DNA of 64,000 nucleotides from Mesorhizobium sp. J8 (GTDB taxonomy: Bacteria; Pseudomonadota; Alphaproteobacteria; Rhizobiales; Rhizobiaceae): contig NZ_AP024109.1 of assembly GCF_016591715.1 (NCBI RefSeq), positions 3,658,001 through 3,722,000 of the forward strand. The letters run 5' to 3'. Positions 56,280-64,000 of this stretch are shown here, piece by piece. The first letter of the stretch is position 1, and the number at the start of each line of letters is the position of its first letter. The notes under the pieces were generated by a model that saw only the letters and a list, made by a program, of their open reading frames with translations, made no database searches and was not told the DNA's origin. The position numbers and the translations under genes are program-made.

Positions 56280-56323
56280 GCAATTCCAGGAAAAGTGTTC
56301 AGCGGTTTTCCGTCCGGAATTGC
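56280..56323. repeat. Palindromic intergenic repeat
   Basis: GCAATTCC (56280-56287) and GGAATTGC (56316-56323) enclose GGAAAA/TTTTCC arms around GTGTTCAGCGGT, with the A-rich tail CGACAAACAAAAAT after it. It sits between the terminator and the GMC gene. Confidence 0.85.
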
Positions 56324-56370
56324 GACAAACAAAAATAGCTGAAGCGGGTCGGCGGTTACGCCGATCCGCT

Positions 56371-57942
56371 TCAGATAGTCTTGGCCGACATTTGCGCGGC
56401 GATGTAGTCGGCCTGGCGGATCGCCAGCGTCACGATGGTCAGCGTCGGGTTCTCCGCGGCGCCGGTGGTGAACTGGCTGCCGTCGGAAACGAACAGGTTC
56501 TTGATGTCGTGCGACTGGCCATGCTTGTTGACCACGCCGTCCTCCGGCTTCTCGCTCATCCGGTTGGTGCCGAGATTGTGGGTCGACGGATAAGGCGGCG
56601 TCGGGAAGGTCCTGGTCGCGCCGACCGCGGCATAGAGCGCCTGGCCTTGGCTGTAGGCATGGTTGCGCATGGCTTCGTCGTTCGGATGATCGTCGAAATG
56701 GACGTCGGCGATCGGCATGCCGTGCTCGTCCTTTTCGTCCTTGTGCAGCGTGATGCGGTTCTCCTCGCGCGGCATGTCCTCGCCGACGATCCACAGGCCC
56801 GCCATATGGTCGTAGTGGTCGAGCGCCGTGGTAAAGGAACGGCCCCAGCCGCCCGGGTTGAGGAAGGCCGCCATGAACGGCAGGCCAAGCGACAGCGTCT
56901 CCATCTCATAGCCGCCGACGAAGCCGCGCGAGGGATCGTGGCGCGCCTCGTCGCGGATGATGCCGGCCATGGTGGTGCCGCGATACATGTGAACCGGCTT
57001 GTCGAAGATGGCATAGACCGAGCCGGTGGTGTGGCGCATGTAGTTCTTGCCCACCTGTCCCGAGGAATTGGCAAGCCCATGCGGGAATTTGGACGACTCC
57101 GAGTTGAGCAGCAGGCGCGGGCTCTCGATCGAATTGCCGGCGACCGCGACGACGCGCGCCTTCTGCTCCTGCAGCTTGCCGTCCTTGTCGGCATAGACGA
57201 CGCCGGTCACCTTGCCTGACGCGTCATGGTTGATCTTGATCGCCATCGAGTTCGGCCGCACCTCCAGATGCCCGGTCGCCTCGCCCTTCGGGATCTCGGT
57301 GTAGAGCGTCGACCATTTGGCGCCCCATTTGCAGCCCTGGAAGCAGAAGCCGGTCTGCTGGCAGGAGTTGCGGTCGTCGCGCTCCACCGAATTGATGGCC
57401 ATATTGCCGGTGTGGCATTCCTTGTAGCCGAGCTTGTCGGCGCCGGCCTTGAGCACCTTGAAGTTGTTGTTGCCCGGCAGCCGCGGCCAGTTGTTGGTTC
57501 CGGTGACGCCCATCTTGGCTTCGGCCTTGGCGTAGTAGGGCTCCATCTCGGCCAGCGTCACCGGCCAGTCGAGAAGGTTCGCGCCCTTGACCTTGCCGTA
57601 GGTCGTGGCTGCCTTGAACTCATGCTCCTGGAAACGCAGCGAGGCGCCCGCCCAGTGCGTGGTCGAGCCGCCGACCGACTTGACGATCCAGGCCGGCAGG
57701 TTCGGGAAATCCTTGGCGACGCGCCAGTCGCCAGACGTGGTGCGCTTGTCCTTCCAGGCGAGCTGGGCAAAGGACTCCCACTCGTCGTTGATGAAGTCCT
57801 CATATTCGTGGCGGGCGCCCGCCTCGAGGATGACGACGTCGATGCCTTTCTGCGCGAGCTCGTTGCCGAGCGTGCCGCCGCCCGCGCCGGAGCCGATGAT
57901 GACGACCACGCCGTCATTGTTGAGATCAAATTGTGCTGCCAT
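56371..57942 (-). CDS. GMC family oxidoreductase (FAD), locus 1
   Basis: The 523-aa FAD enzyme has the dinucleotide motif VVIIGSGAGGGTLGNELAQKG, the GMC patterns GGSTTHWAGASLRF and NSIESPRLLL, the catalytic region STHNLGTNRM and the C-terminal ENPTLTIVTLAIRQA. It resembles the catalytic subunit of gluconate-2-dehydrogenase-type complexes. It lacks an export signal and probably travels with the Tat-bearing subunit encoded next to it. No cytochrome gene lies in this locus. Substrate unknown. Confidence 0.9.
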   Translation of the reverse strand: MAAQFDLNNDGVVVIIGSGAGGGTLGNELAQKGIDVVILEAGARHEYEDFINDEWESFAQLAWKDKRTTSGDWRVAKDFPNLPAWIVKSVGGSTTHWAGASLRFQEHEFKAATTYGKVKGANLLDWPVTLAEMEPYYAKAEAKMGVTGTNNWPRLPGNNNFKVLKAGADKLGYKECHTGNMAINSVERDDRNSCQQTGFCFQGCKWGAKWSTLYTEIPKGEATGHLEVRPNSMAIKINHDASGKVTGVVYADKDGKLQEQKARVVAVAGNSIESPRLLLNSESSKFPHGLANSSGQVGKNYMRHTTGSVYAIFDKPVHMYRGTTMAGIIRDEARHDPSRGFVGGYEMETLSLGLPFMAAFLNPGGWGRSFTTALDHYDHMAGLWIVGEDMPREENRITLHKDEKDEHGMPIADVHFDDHPNDEAMRNHAYSQGQALYAAVGATRTFPTPPYPSTHNLGTNRMSEKPEDGVVNKHGQSHDIKNLFVSDGSQFTTGAAENPTLTIVTLAIRQADYIAAQMSAKTI

Positions 57943-57981
57943 GGTTTCCTCCCATGAAATCTGTCGAAAAGCGGTTCAGGA

Positions 57982-58025
57982 GCAATTCCAGGAAAAGTGC
58001 GTAGCGGTTTTCCGTGCGGAATTGC
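57982..58025. repeat. Palindromic intergenic repeat with a second hairpin
   Basis: GCAATTCC (57982-57989) and GGAATTGC (58018-58025) enclose the usual inner stem and GTGCGTAGCGGT loop. The tail AAAACGAAGACTTAGAGTGG runs into a further imperfect hairpin (58041-58070). It separates the two genes of oxidoreductase locus 1. Confidence 0.85.
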
Positions 58026-58084
58026 GTAAAACGAAGACTTAGAGTGGCTCGGCAAAACGCCGAACCGCTCTGGGACAGAGCGGC

Positions 58085-58633
58085 TCAGAGCCACTCGATG
58101 TCGTTGAAGCCGCGCGCGATGTAGCCGCCCTTGGAGTAGGACTCGCCCTCGTAACCGAAGATGGGCCACACCTCCTTCTGGTTGTAGAGGCTGACGACAA
58201 GCCCGCCGCGCACCGCCTGGAAGAACGGCGTCTTCTCGATGCCGGTGAGCAGCGCCACCCGCTGCTCCTCCCAGCCGAGCCCGCGATAGCCGCCCTTGCC
58301 CGCCTTCTTGTCGAGCTCGGCGATACCCTTCTCGATCAACTCCTTGTGGGCCGGGTCCTTGGCGGCCGTCTCGTCATGGCCCTTGACGGCAATGGCGTAA
58401 TATTTGTCCGGCACCTGGTCGTGCGGGTAGATGTCACGCGCCACCTGGATCAGCGTCGCCATCGTCTCCGGTTTCAGCGCCGAGGTTTCGAGCCCCCAGG
58501 CGTGCTCGGGGCTGATGACGGCGCTGCCGGAGATGATGAGCAGCGCGCCCGCGCCGCCGCGCTTCAGAAGCTCGCGCCGCGATAGCCCGGCTTTCGTCTC
58601 GTGGCCCGCTCTCTTCTCGTAGACTGTAACCAT
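58085..58633 (-). CDS. Gluconate 2-dehydrogenase subunit 3 family protein, locus 1
   Basis: The 182-aa protein has a Tat signal (SRRELLKRGGAGALLIISGSAV) and the subunit-3 pattern LIQVARDIYPHDQVPDKYYAIAV. The start at 58633 follows GGGAGG. It should carry the GMC partner across the inner membrane. The 142-bp gap to the GMC gene contains a palindromic repeat. Confidence 0.9.
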   Translation of the reverse strand: MVTVYEKRAGHETKAGLSRRELLKRGGAGALLIISGSAVISPEHAWGLETSALKPETMATLIQVARDIYPHDQVPDKYYAIAVKGHDETAAKDPAHKELIEKGIAELDKKAGKGGYRGLGWEEQRVALLTGIEKTPFFQAVRGGLVVSLYNQKEVWPIFGYEGESYSKGGYIARGFNDIEWL

Positions 58634-58710
58634 GATTTCCTCCCTGCTTGCTGTTCGCACCCTGGAAGAGTGCCGTTGCTGGCGCCGCGCCTCTCCGCGG
58701 CGAATGTCCC

Positions 58711-59106
58711 CTATTGGAAGCGCCCTCCCCGCTGCAGGACCTCGATCTTGTAGCCGTCGGGATCCTCGATGAAGAAGAAGCGGGCGATCAGCGCCCCGTC
58801 GCGGTTGAACTCGACGATCTTCTTCGGGTTGAGACCGAGCGCGCCGATCCGATCGTGCTCGCTGTCGAGATCGGCTACCGAGACGGCGAGATGACCGTAG
58901 CCGTCGCCAAGCGCGTAGGGCTCGGTACGTCCTTTGTTGACGGTCAGTTCCACCTCGAAAGGCGAACTCTCATTGCTGAGATAGATCAGCGTGAAGGTCT
59001 CGAAATCGAGCCGCTGCGCGACCTTAAGGCCAAAGGCCTTGTTGTAGAAATCGACGGACCGCGCCTCGTCGAGCACCCTGATCATGGAATGGATCGTCTT
59101 CGCCAA
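58711..59106 (-). CDS. VOC family metalloenzyme, glyoxalase I-like
   Basis: From a TTG at 59106 (CGGAG upstream) the 131-aa product begins MAKTIHSMIRVLDEARSVDFYNKAFGL. It has the four VOC metal ligands in place: His7, a Glu in SPFEVEL, His in GYGHLAVS and Glu in YKIEVL. It resembles lactoylglutathione lyase and may detoxify methylglyoxal. An upstream in-frame extension to 59187 is possible but lacks homology. Confidence 0.85.
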   Translation of the reverse strand: MAKTIHSMIRVLDEARSVDFYNKAFGLKVAQRLDFETFTLIYLSNESSPFEVELTVNKGRTEPYALGDGYGHLAVSVADLDSEHDRIGALGLNPKKIVEFNRDGALIARFFFIEDPDGYKIEVLQRGGRFQ

Positions 59107-59346
59107 ATCGGACTCCGTGAACTCTTCATGCTTTTCGAAGCCGATTATGCGCGCCGGCGAAAAATGGTGGTGGCAGCCAATTACCACGCATGCGGCCTGA
59201 AAATGGGTAGTCTCGCCCGCGTGTAAGGACGAAAGTCTGATTGCCGTCGACGGCTATCGGATCGAAAATGACGGACGCAGGCAGTGTTCCAAAAGGCGCC
59301 AGCCGACCCGACAGGCGCCCAAGACAAACAACAACGGGAGGTACCG

Positions 59347-59652
59347 ATGTGCAGAGTCTTCGCCGGGCAGGACCCGGAAGGCTACCGGCAGATCAACAGG
59401 TCGATCCGCATCGACGGCCATTCGACCAGCATTCAGCTCGAGGCGACGTTCTGGGCTCTGCTCGACGAGATCGCCGACAGTCAGGGACTGACGACCCCGA
59501 AATTCATCTCGAAGCTCTATGACGAGGCGATCGAGATCAACGGCCAGATCCCGAACTTCGCTTCCATGCTGCGCACGACCTGCGCGCTTTATCTTCGCGG
59601 CCACCGTCCCAGCGTCGAGGACCAGGCCGCATTGAAGCGGGAGGCTGCCTAA
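59347..59652 (+). CDS. Ribbon-helix-helix domain protein
   Basis: The 101-aa protein starts after GGGAGG and has NRSIRIDGHSTSIQLEATFWALLDEIADSQGLTTPKFISKLYDEA, the RHH_4-type DNA-binding fold. It could be a small transcriptional regulator of one of the flanking oxidoreductase loci. That is inferred from position only. Confidence 0.85.
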   Translation: MCRVFAGQDPEGYRQINRSIRIDGHSTSIQLEATFWALLDEIADSQGLTTPKFISKLYDEAIEINGQIPNFASMLRTTCALYLRGHRPSVEDQAALKREAA

Positions 59653-59917
59653 CCGGCAGCGCGGTAATTGGCCCTGGACAGGTCAGGCGGCGGAGCGATC
59701 CGCGCGCCGACAGGTTATTGCATCCATCTAAAATACAGGCACAACGGACAACGGTGGCAGGCCTAACCAACGATCGACGATGCGCTTGACGGACAGTCTA
59801 TCTTTCCGCAGGCTGGCAACAAATCGAGCTATGCGGCTTGAGCTTTGCAGTTTCCGTCATCTTTAACTTGGGCGTGATTTCCCGAGGCAGGCACCTTTAT
59901 TTTTCGAGGCACCTAAT

Positions 59918-60670
59918 ATGAGCCATCGCTATCCTATCAGGATGAATCGGCGTCTTTTCCTCTCCTCTGTCGCCATGCTGACGATCACAGCTCCGGCCGT
60001 GAGCTTCGCGCGAACGATCTCGGGCTCCCTGCCCTGGGAGCCGATGGCTTCGGATCCGCCGGCGCGGGTCGTCCCCGGAGGATGGCAGTTCTTCACGCCG
60101 CAGGAAGCGGCTCTGGTCGAGGCCATCGTCGACAGGCTGGTCCCCCACGACGACCTCAGCATCGGTGGCAAGGAAGCCGGGTGCGCCGTCTACATCGACC
60201 GGCAACTGGTGGGCGCATTCGGGACATCGAGCCGGCTCTACACGCAAGGGCCGTTCAAGCCGGCATTGCCGACACAGGGCTATCAGGGCGAAGCCAACCC
60301 GGCACAGCGCTACCGCACCGGACTGGCGGCCATGGATGCCTTCCTGAAACAGCGCGACGGCAAGACATTCGTCGAACTCAAGCCGGATGAACAGGACGCT
60401 TTCCTCACCGAGATGGAAGCGGGCAAGGTCGATCTGCCCAACGGAGTCAAGGCCGCCGGATTCTTCGGGCTTTTGCTGCAGAACACGATGGAGGGCTTCT
60501 TCGCCGACCCGATCTATGGCGGCAACAAGGACATGGCGTCGTGGCGCATGCTCGGCTTCCCGGGCGCCCGCTACGACTACCGGGACCACGTCGCCAAGCA
60601 CAATCAGCCTTATCCGCTGCCGCCGGTGTCGATCGCCGGGCGTCCGGAATGGCTCGGCAAGGGAGCTTGA
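59918..60670 (+). CDS. Gluconate 2-dehydrogenase subunit 3 family protein, locus 2
   Basis: The 250-aa protein begins MSHRYPIRMNRRLFLSSVAMLTITAPAVSFA, a Tat-like signal with twin arginine at NRRLFLSS, followed by TPQEAALVEAIVDRLVPHDDLSIGGKEAGCAVYIDRQL, the mark of this family. It is 3 bp from the GMC gene. It forms the small, exported subunit of a three-part dehydrogenase. GAGG lies 8 bp before the ATG. Confidence 0.92.
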   Translation: MSHRYPIRMNRRLFLSSVAMLTITAPAVSFARTISGSLPWEPMASDPPARVVPGGWQFFTPQEAALVEAIVDRLVPHDDLSIGGKEAGCAVYIDRQLVGAFGTSSRLYTQGPFKPALPTQGYQGEANPAQRYRTGLAAMDAFLKQRDGKTFVELKPDEQDAFLTEMEAGKVDLPNGVKAAGFFGLLLQNTMEGFFADPIYGGNKDMASWRMLGFPGARYDYRDHVAKHNQPYPLPPVSIAGRPEWLGKGA

Positions 60671-60673
60671 GCC

Positions 60674-62440
60674 ATGACCAGGATATTGCCCCGCAAGGAC
60701 GTCGTCATCGTCGGTCTCGGTTGGACCGGAGCCATTCTCGCCAATGAACTGACCGACCAGGGCCTCGACGTGCTCGCCATCGAGCGCGGTCCCTGGCGGG
60801 ATACCGCGACCGATTTCAACATCGGCTATGCGCAGGACGAGCTGCGCTATTCGGTCCGCCGCGATCTTTTCCTGCAGCCGGTCGTCGAGACCATGACGAT
60901 GCGCAACGACCCATCGCAGACGGCGCTCCCGATGCGCGATTTCGGCTCGTTCCTGCCCGGCAACGGGGTGGGCGGCGCCGGCGTGCACTGGAACGGTCAC
61001 ACGTGGCGCTTCTGGGATTCCGACTTCAAGACCAAGAGCAATCTAACGAGCCGTTACGGCGCGGCGCGCATTGCCGAGCTCCAGGTCGAGGACTGGGGCG
61101 TCACCGGCGCCGACATGGAGCCCTATTACGACCAGTTCGAATATCTGGCGGGAATCTCCGGCAAGGCCGGCAACATCAAGGGACAACTGCAGGAAGGCGG
61201 CAATCCGTTCGAGGACCCCAGAGCACGCGACTATCCGAACCCGCCTATGCAGATGACCTACGCGCCTACGCTCTTTGCCGAAGCCGGCCGGTCGATGGGA
61301 TTGCATCCGTTCCCGACGCCGTCGGCGAACATGTCGCGCGCCTATACCAATCCGCTCGGCATCACGCTTGGCCAATGCACGTTCTGCGGCTTCTGCGAGC
61401 GCTTCGGTTGCGCCAACTATTCCAAGTCGAGCGCCCAGACGACCGTCCTGCCGGTGCTGATGAAGAAGTCCAATTTCGAGGTCCGCACGGACAGCGAGGT
61501 GCTGCATGTCGACCTCGCCGCCGGCGGCAAGTCCGCGCGCGGGGTTACCTATATCGACTCATCTGGCGAGGAATATTTTCAGCCGGCCGACCTGGTGCTT
61601 TTATGCGCCTACGGCCTGCACAATGTGCGGCTGATGATGCTGTCCGGTATCGGCAAGATCTACGATCCCAACACCGGCGAGGGAACGGTCGGACGCAACT
61701 ACTGCTACCAGACCAACGCCGGCGTGCAGGTGTTCTTCGACGACAAGAACTTCAATCCGTTTATCGCCGCCGGCGCGCTCGGCCAGACGATCGACGATTT
61801 TAATGGCGATGCCTTCGATCATGGCGGCCTCGATTTCGTGGGTGGCGCGGGCATCAACTGCATCCCGACCAATGGCCGCCCGATCGGCACGCGCCCGACG
61901 CTTCCCGGCACTCCGAAATGGGGCAGCGCCTGGAAGAAGGCCACCGTGGAGGGCTACAAGAGCACCCTTTCCTTCTCCTCGCAGGGAAGCAGCTATGCCA
62001 CGCGGACCAACTATCTCGACCTCGATCCGACCTACAAGGATCGTTTCGGCCGCCCGTTGATGCGCATGACCTTCGACTTCCCCGACAACGACGTCCGCAT
62101 GTCGAACTATCTCTGCGACCGGATGGAGGAGATCGCCAAGAAGCTCGGCGGCAAGCAATACGCCGTCGGCCGGCGCAAGAAAGGCTGGGACAGCGTGCCG
62201 TACCAGAGCACGCACAACACCGGCGGCGCGATCATGGGGACGGACCCCAAACGAAGCGCCGTCAATGTCTTCCTGCAAAGCTGGGACGTGCCGAACGTCT
62301 TCGTCATCGGCGCTTCGGCCTTCCCGCAGAACGCGGGCAAGAATCCGACGGGAACCGTGGGCGCGCTCGCTTTCCGCGCCGCCGATGCCATCCGCAACCA
62401 ATATCTGCGCAATCCGGGCGCACCGTTGGTGCAGGCATGA
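60674..62440 (+). CDS. GMC family oxidoreductase (FAD), locus 2
   Basis: The 588-aa FAD protein has VVIVGLGWTGAILANELTDQGLDVLAIERG, GVGGAGVHWNGHTWRF, the cysteine-containing FCGFCERFGCANYSKSSAQTTVLP and the catalytic end STHNTGGAIMG with GKNPTGTVGAL. This is the pattern of gluconate-, 2-ketogluconate- or sorbitol-type dehydrogenase large subunits. The substrate cannot be told from sequence. Its stop overlaps the cytochrome gene (ATGA). Confidence 0.92.
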   Translation: MTRILPRKDVVIVGLGWTGAILANELTDQGLDVLAIERGPWRDTATDFNIGYAQDELRYSVRRDLFLQPVVETMTMRNDPSQTALPMRDFGSFLPGNGVGGAGVHWNGHTWRFWDSDFKTKSNLTSRYGAARIAELQVEDWGVTGADMEPYYDQFEYLAGISGKAGNIKGQLQEGGNPFEDPRARDYPNPPMQMTYAPTLFAEAGRSMGLHPFPTPSANMSRAYTNPLGITLGQCTFCGFCERFGCANYSKSSAQTTVLPVLMKKSNFEVRTDSEVLHVDLAAGGKSARGVTYIDSSGEEYFQPADLVLLCAYGLHNVRLMMLSGIGKIYDPNTGEGTVGRNYCYQTNAGVQVFFDDKNFNPFIAAGALGQTIDDFNGDAFDHGGLDFVGGAGINCIPTNGRPIGTRPTLPGTPKWGSAWKKATVEGYKSTLSFSSQGSSYATRTNYLDLDPTYKDRFGRPLMRMTFDFPDNDVRMSNYLCDRMEEIAKKLGGKQYAVGRRKKGWDSVPYQSTHNTGGAIMGTDPKRSAVNVFLQSWDVPNVFVIGASAFPQNAGKNPTGTVGALAFRAADAIRNQYLRNPGAPLVQA

Positions 62441-63654
62441 GGACGCTGGCCATCACCCTTGCCGCGGGTCTCGCCACCCTGTGCTGGACCTCCGCCATCG
62501 CCGCCGACCAGGCGGACCAGATCATTCGCGGCCAATATCAGGCCGTGCTCGGCGATTGCGCCGGCTGTCATACCAGGCCAGGCGGCAAGCCTTTGGCCGG
62601 CGGCCTGCCGCTCGAAACGCCGTTCGGCGCCTTGGTCCCGCCAAACATCACGCCCGACAGCGAGACGGGCATCGGCAACTGGAGCGAGGCCGATTTCCGC
62701 AACATGATGAAGACCGGCATCGGCCACAATGGCGTGCGGCTTTATCCGGCGATGCCCTACCCGGCCTACACCAGGATGACCGAACAGGACATTTCCGACC
62801 TTTGGGCCTATCTCACCACGGTCGAACCGGTCTCGAACAAGGTCGAGGCCAACCAGTTGCCGTTCCCGCTCAACATCCGCCTGTCGATGTGGGGCTGGAA
62901 CCTGCTCAACTTCAGCGAGACGGCTTTCACGCCGGATCCGTCCAAGCCGGCGGAATGGAACCGCGGCGCCTATATCGTCCAGGGGCCAGGCCATTGCGGC
63001 ACCTGCCACACGCCGAAATCGTTCCTCGGCGCGGACAAGGACAGCGTCTTCTTGGAGGGTGCTTCGCTGCAGGGCTGGTTCGCGCCCGACATCACCAACA
63101 ATGCGCAATCCGGTCTTGGGAAATGGTCCGAGGACGATGTGATCCAGTACCTCAAGACCGGCGTCAACGCCCATTCGATCGCGTCGGGCCCGATGGCCGA
63201 GGCCGTAGAGAACTCGACCTCCAAGATGACCGATGCGGATCTGAAAGCCGTCGCCGTCTATCTGAAGAGCCTGGGTTCGGATACCGGCAACGCGCAACCG
63301 GCAAAACCCGACCAGGCAAGGATGGTGACCGGCGAGGCCATCTACCGGGACAATTGCTCGGCCTGCCATGGCGGCGACGGCGCGGGCGCAGGCGCCCTCT
63401 TCCCTGCGCTGAGCAACAACTCCATCATTGCCCAGAGCAATGCGGAAACGCTGGCCCGGTTGGTCCTGGCGGGAAGCCAGGCCGTGCATACGCGGCATGC
63501 GCGGACCACTCCGGCGATGCCATCCCTGGCCTGGCGGTTGAGCGATCAGGAAGTCGCCGATGTCCTGACCTATGTGCGCAACAGCTGGGGCAATGCCGCT
63601 CCGGCGGTTTCGTCCGGCGACGTCGCCGCCGTTCGCAAGGAGTTGACGCAGTAA
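62437..63654 (+). CDS. Tri-haem cytochrome c subunit of sugar or polyol dehydrogenase
   Basis: The 405-aa periplasmic cytochrome has a signal peptide (MRTLAITLAAGLATLCWTSAIAA) and three CxxCH haem sites: CAGCH (41-45), CGTCH (187-191) and CSACH (307-311). These transfer electrons from the FAD subunit to ubiquinone or terminal oxidases. It completes the subunit 3, GMC and cytochrome operon. Coupled by ATGA to the GMC gene. Confidence 0.94.
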   Translation: MRTLAITLAAGLATLCWTSAIAADQADQIIRGQYQAVLGDCAGCHTRPGGKPLAGGLPLETPFGALVPPNITPDSETGIGNWSEADFRNMMKTGIGHNGVRLYPAMPYPAYTRMTEQDISDLWAYLTTVEPVSNKVEANQLPFPLNIRLSMWGWNLLNFSETAFTPDPSKPAEWNRGAYIVQGPGHCGTCHTPKSFLGADKDSVFLEGASLQGWFAPDITNNAQSGLGKWSEDDVIQYLKTGVNAHSIASGPMAEAVENSTSKMTDADLKAVAVYLKSLGSDTGNAQPAKPDQARMVTGEAIYRDNCSACHGGDGAGAGALFPALSNNSIIAQSNAETLARLVLAGSQAVHTRHARTTPAMPSLAWRLSDQEVADVLTYVRNSWGNAAPAVSSGDVAAVRKELTQ

Positions 63655-63657
63655 CGC

Positions 63658-64000
63658 TCAGCTCTCGGCCGCGACTTCGAGCGCCAGCTGGGTCATGTCG
63701 GCGAAGAGGGCCTGGCGCTCCGAATAGTCGGTCAGCTCGCCGGTGGCGACATGATCGACCACGGTGAGCAGCGACAGCGCCCGCGCGCCGAACTGCGCCG
63801 CGATCCGATAGAGCGCGCTGGTCTCCATATCGACCGCCAGCGCTCCGAGCGCCCTCGGCTCGTCGAACCGCGCGCGGCCGTCGGGATGGTGGAAGACGTC
63901 GCTGCAGATCGTCAGTCCGGCGCTGCAGGCAATTCCGAGGTCGGCTGCGCGTCGCAGCGCCAGCGCATGCAGCGCCGGGTCCGGTCCCGCCGGCTGGTAC
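63658..64000 (-). CDS. deoD: DeoD-type purine-nucleoside phosphorylase (N-terminus beyond window)
   Basis: The minus-strand frame runs from beyond the right edge to a TGA at 63658. The last 114 residues include ICSDVFHHPDGRARFDE, VDMETSALYRIAAQFGARALSLLTVVDHVATGE and ERQALFADMTQLALEV, matching the C-terminal half of DeoD. It cleaves purine nucleosides with phosphate. Convergent with the cytochrome gene with 3 bp between stops. Confidence 0.85.
   Translation of the reverse strand, partial: YQPAGPDPALHALALRRAADLGIACSAGLTICSDVFHHPDGRARFDEPRALGALAVDMETSALYRIAAQFGARALSLLTVVDHVATGELTDYSERQALFADMTQLALEVAAES

Noticed and set aside
59889..59914. Direct repeat AGGCACCT upstream of the locus 2 oxidoreductase
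   Set aside because: Two 8-bp copies 10 bases apart, one next to the ribosome-binding site; too short to call an operator.

Overview
The window looks like chromosomal DNA of an alphaproteobacterium of the order Rhizobiales, most likely Mesorhizobium or a near relative. The signs are high GC, a BA14K-family protein, the rhizobial glycerol ABC operon order (glpR-glpD-glpSTPQUV-glpK), GTTC-N7-GTTC LexA boxes upstream of uvrA and ssb, and rhizobial-style palindromic intergenic repeats. This assignment comes from gene content only; no search was run.

Layout. 1-7700: a membrane protein cut by the window edge, an AidB-type acyl-CoA dehydrogenase, pyrB with a dihydroorotase-like partner that lacks metal ligands, plsY, dprA and an unassigned His-rich membrane protein. 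7700-9900: a poorly coding stretch with small ORFs, tRNA-Lys(TTT), a BA14K protein and a frameshifted DUF6882 gene. 9900-20050: the glycerol uptake and catabolism operon (glpD-glpSTPQUV-glpK, minus strand) with its DeoR-type repressor glpR and candidate operators. 20100-25800: a PLP decarboxylase, then a four-gene set of circularly permuted ATP-grasp, alpha-E, transglutaminase and Anbu (proteasome-like) proteins, which is the best candidate in the window for a little-understood biochemical system. 25900-31700: tgt-queA (queuosine), a small DMT transporter, two cyclophilins, coaD and small proteins. 31700-46500: a housekeeping block (gyrA, marC, osmC, ssb, uvrA) interrupted by accessory genes (SulP with a ParB-like protein, AraC with a DUF1579-like protein, ArsR with SRPBCC, clpP). 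46400-49400: a 36-aa ORF, a GNAT enzyme, a DUF72 protein, a diguanylate cyclase and a 58-aa protein. 49650-55600: the urea ABC transporter urtABCDE behind a good sigma-54 promoter. 55800-64000: two gluconate-2-dehydrogenase-like GMC oxidoreductase loci (the second with its own tri-haem cytochrome c), a VOC enzyme, a ribbon-helix-helix regulator and a DeoD-type nucleoside phosphorylase cut by the right edge.

How the genes work together. The glycerol operon carries import, phosphorylation and oxidation of glycerol. Its two ATPases have complementary defects that fall in the same composite ATP site. The urea transporter has a nitrogen-type promoter, consistent with urea scavenging. The oxidoreductase loci probably feed periplasmic sugar or polyol oxidation into the respiratory chain. 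Eight copies of a palindromic repeat (about 45 bp) lie in intergenic gaps. Their stems differ between subtypes but remain self-complementary, while the loop and an A-rich tail are conserved.
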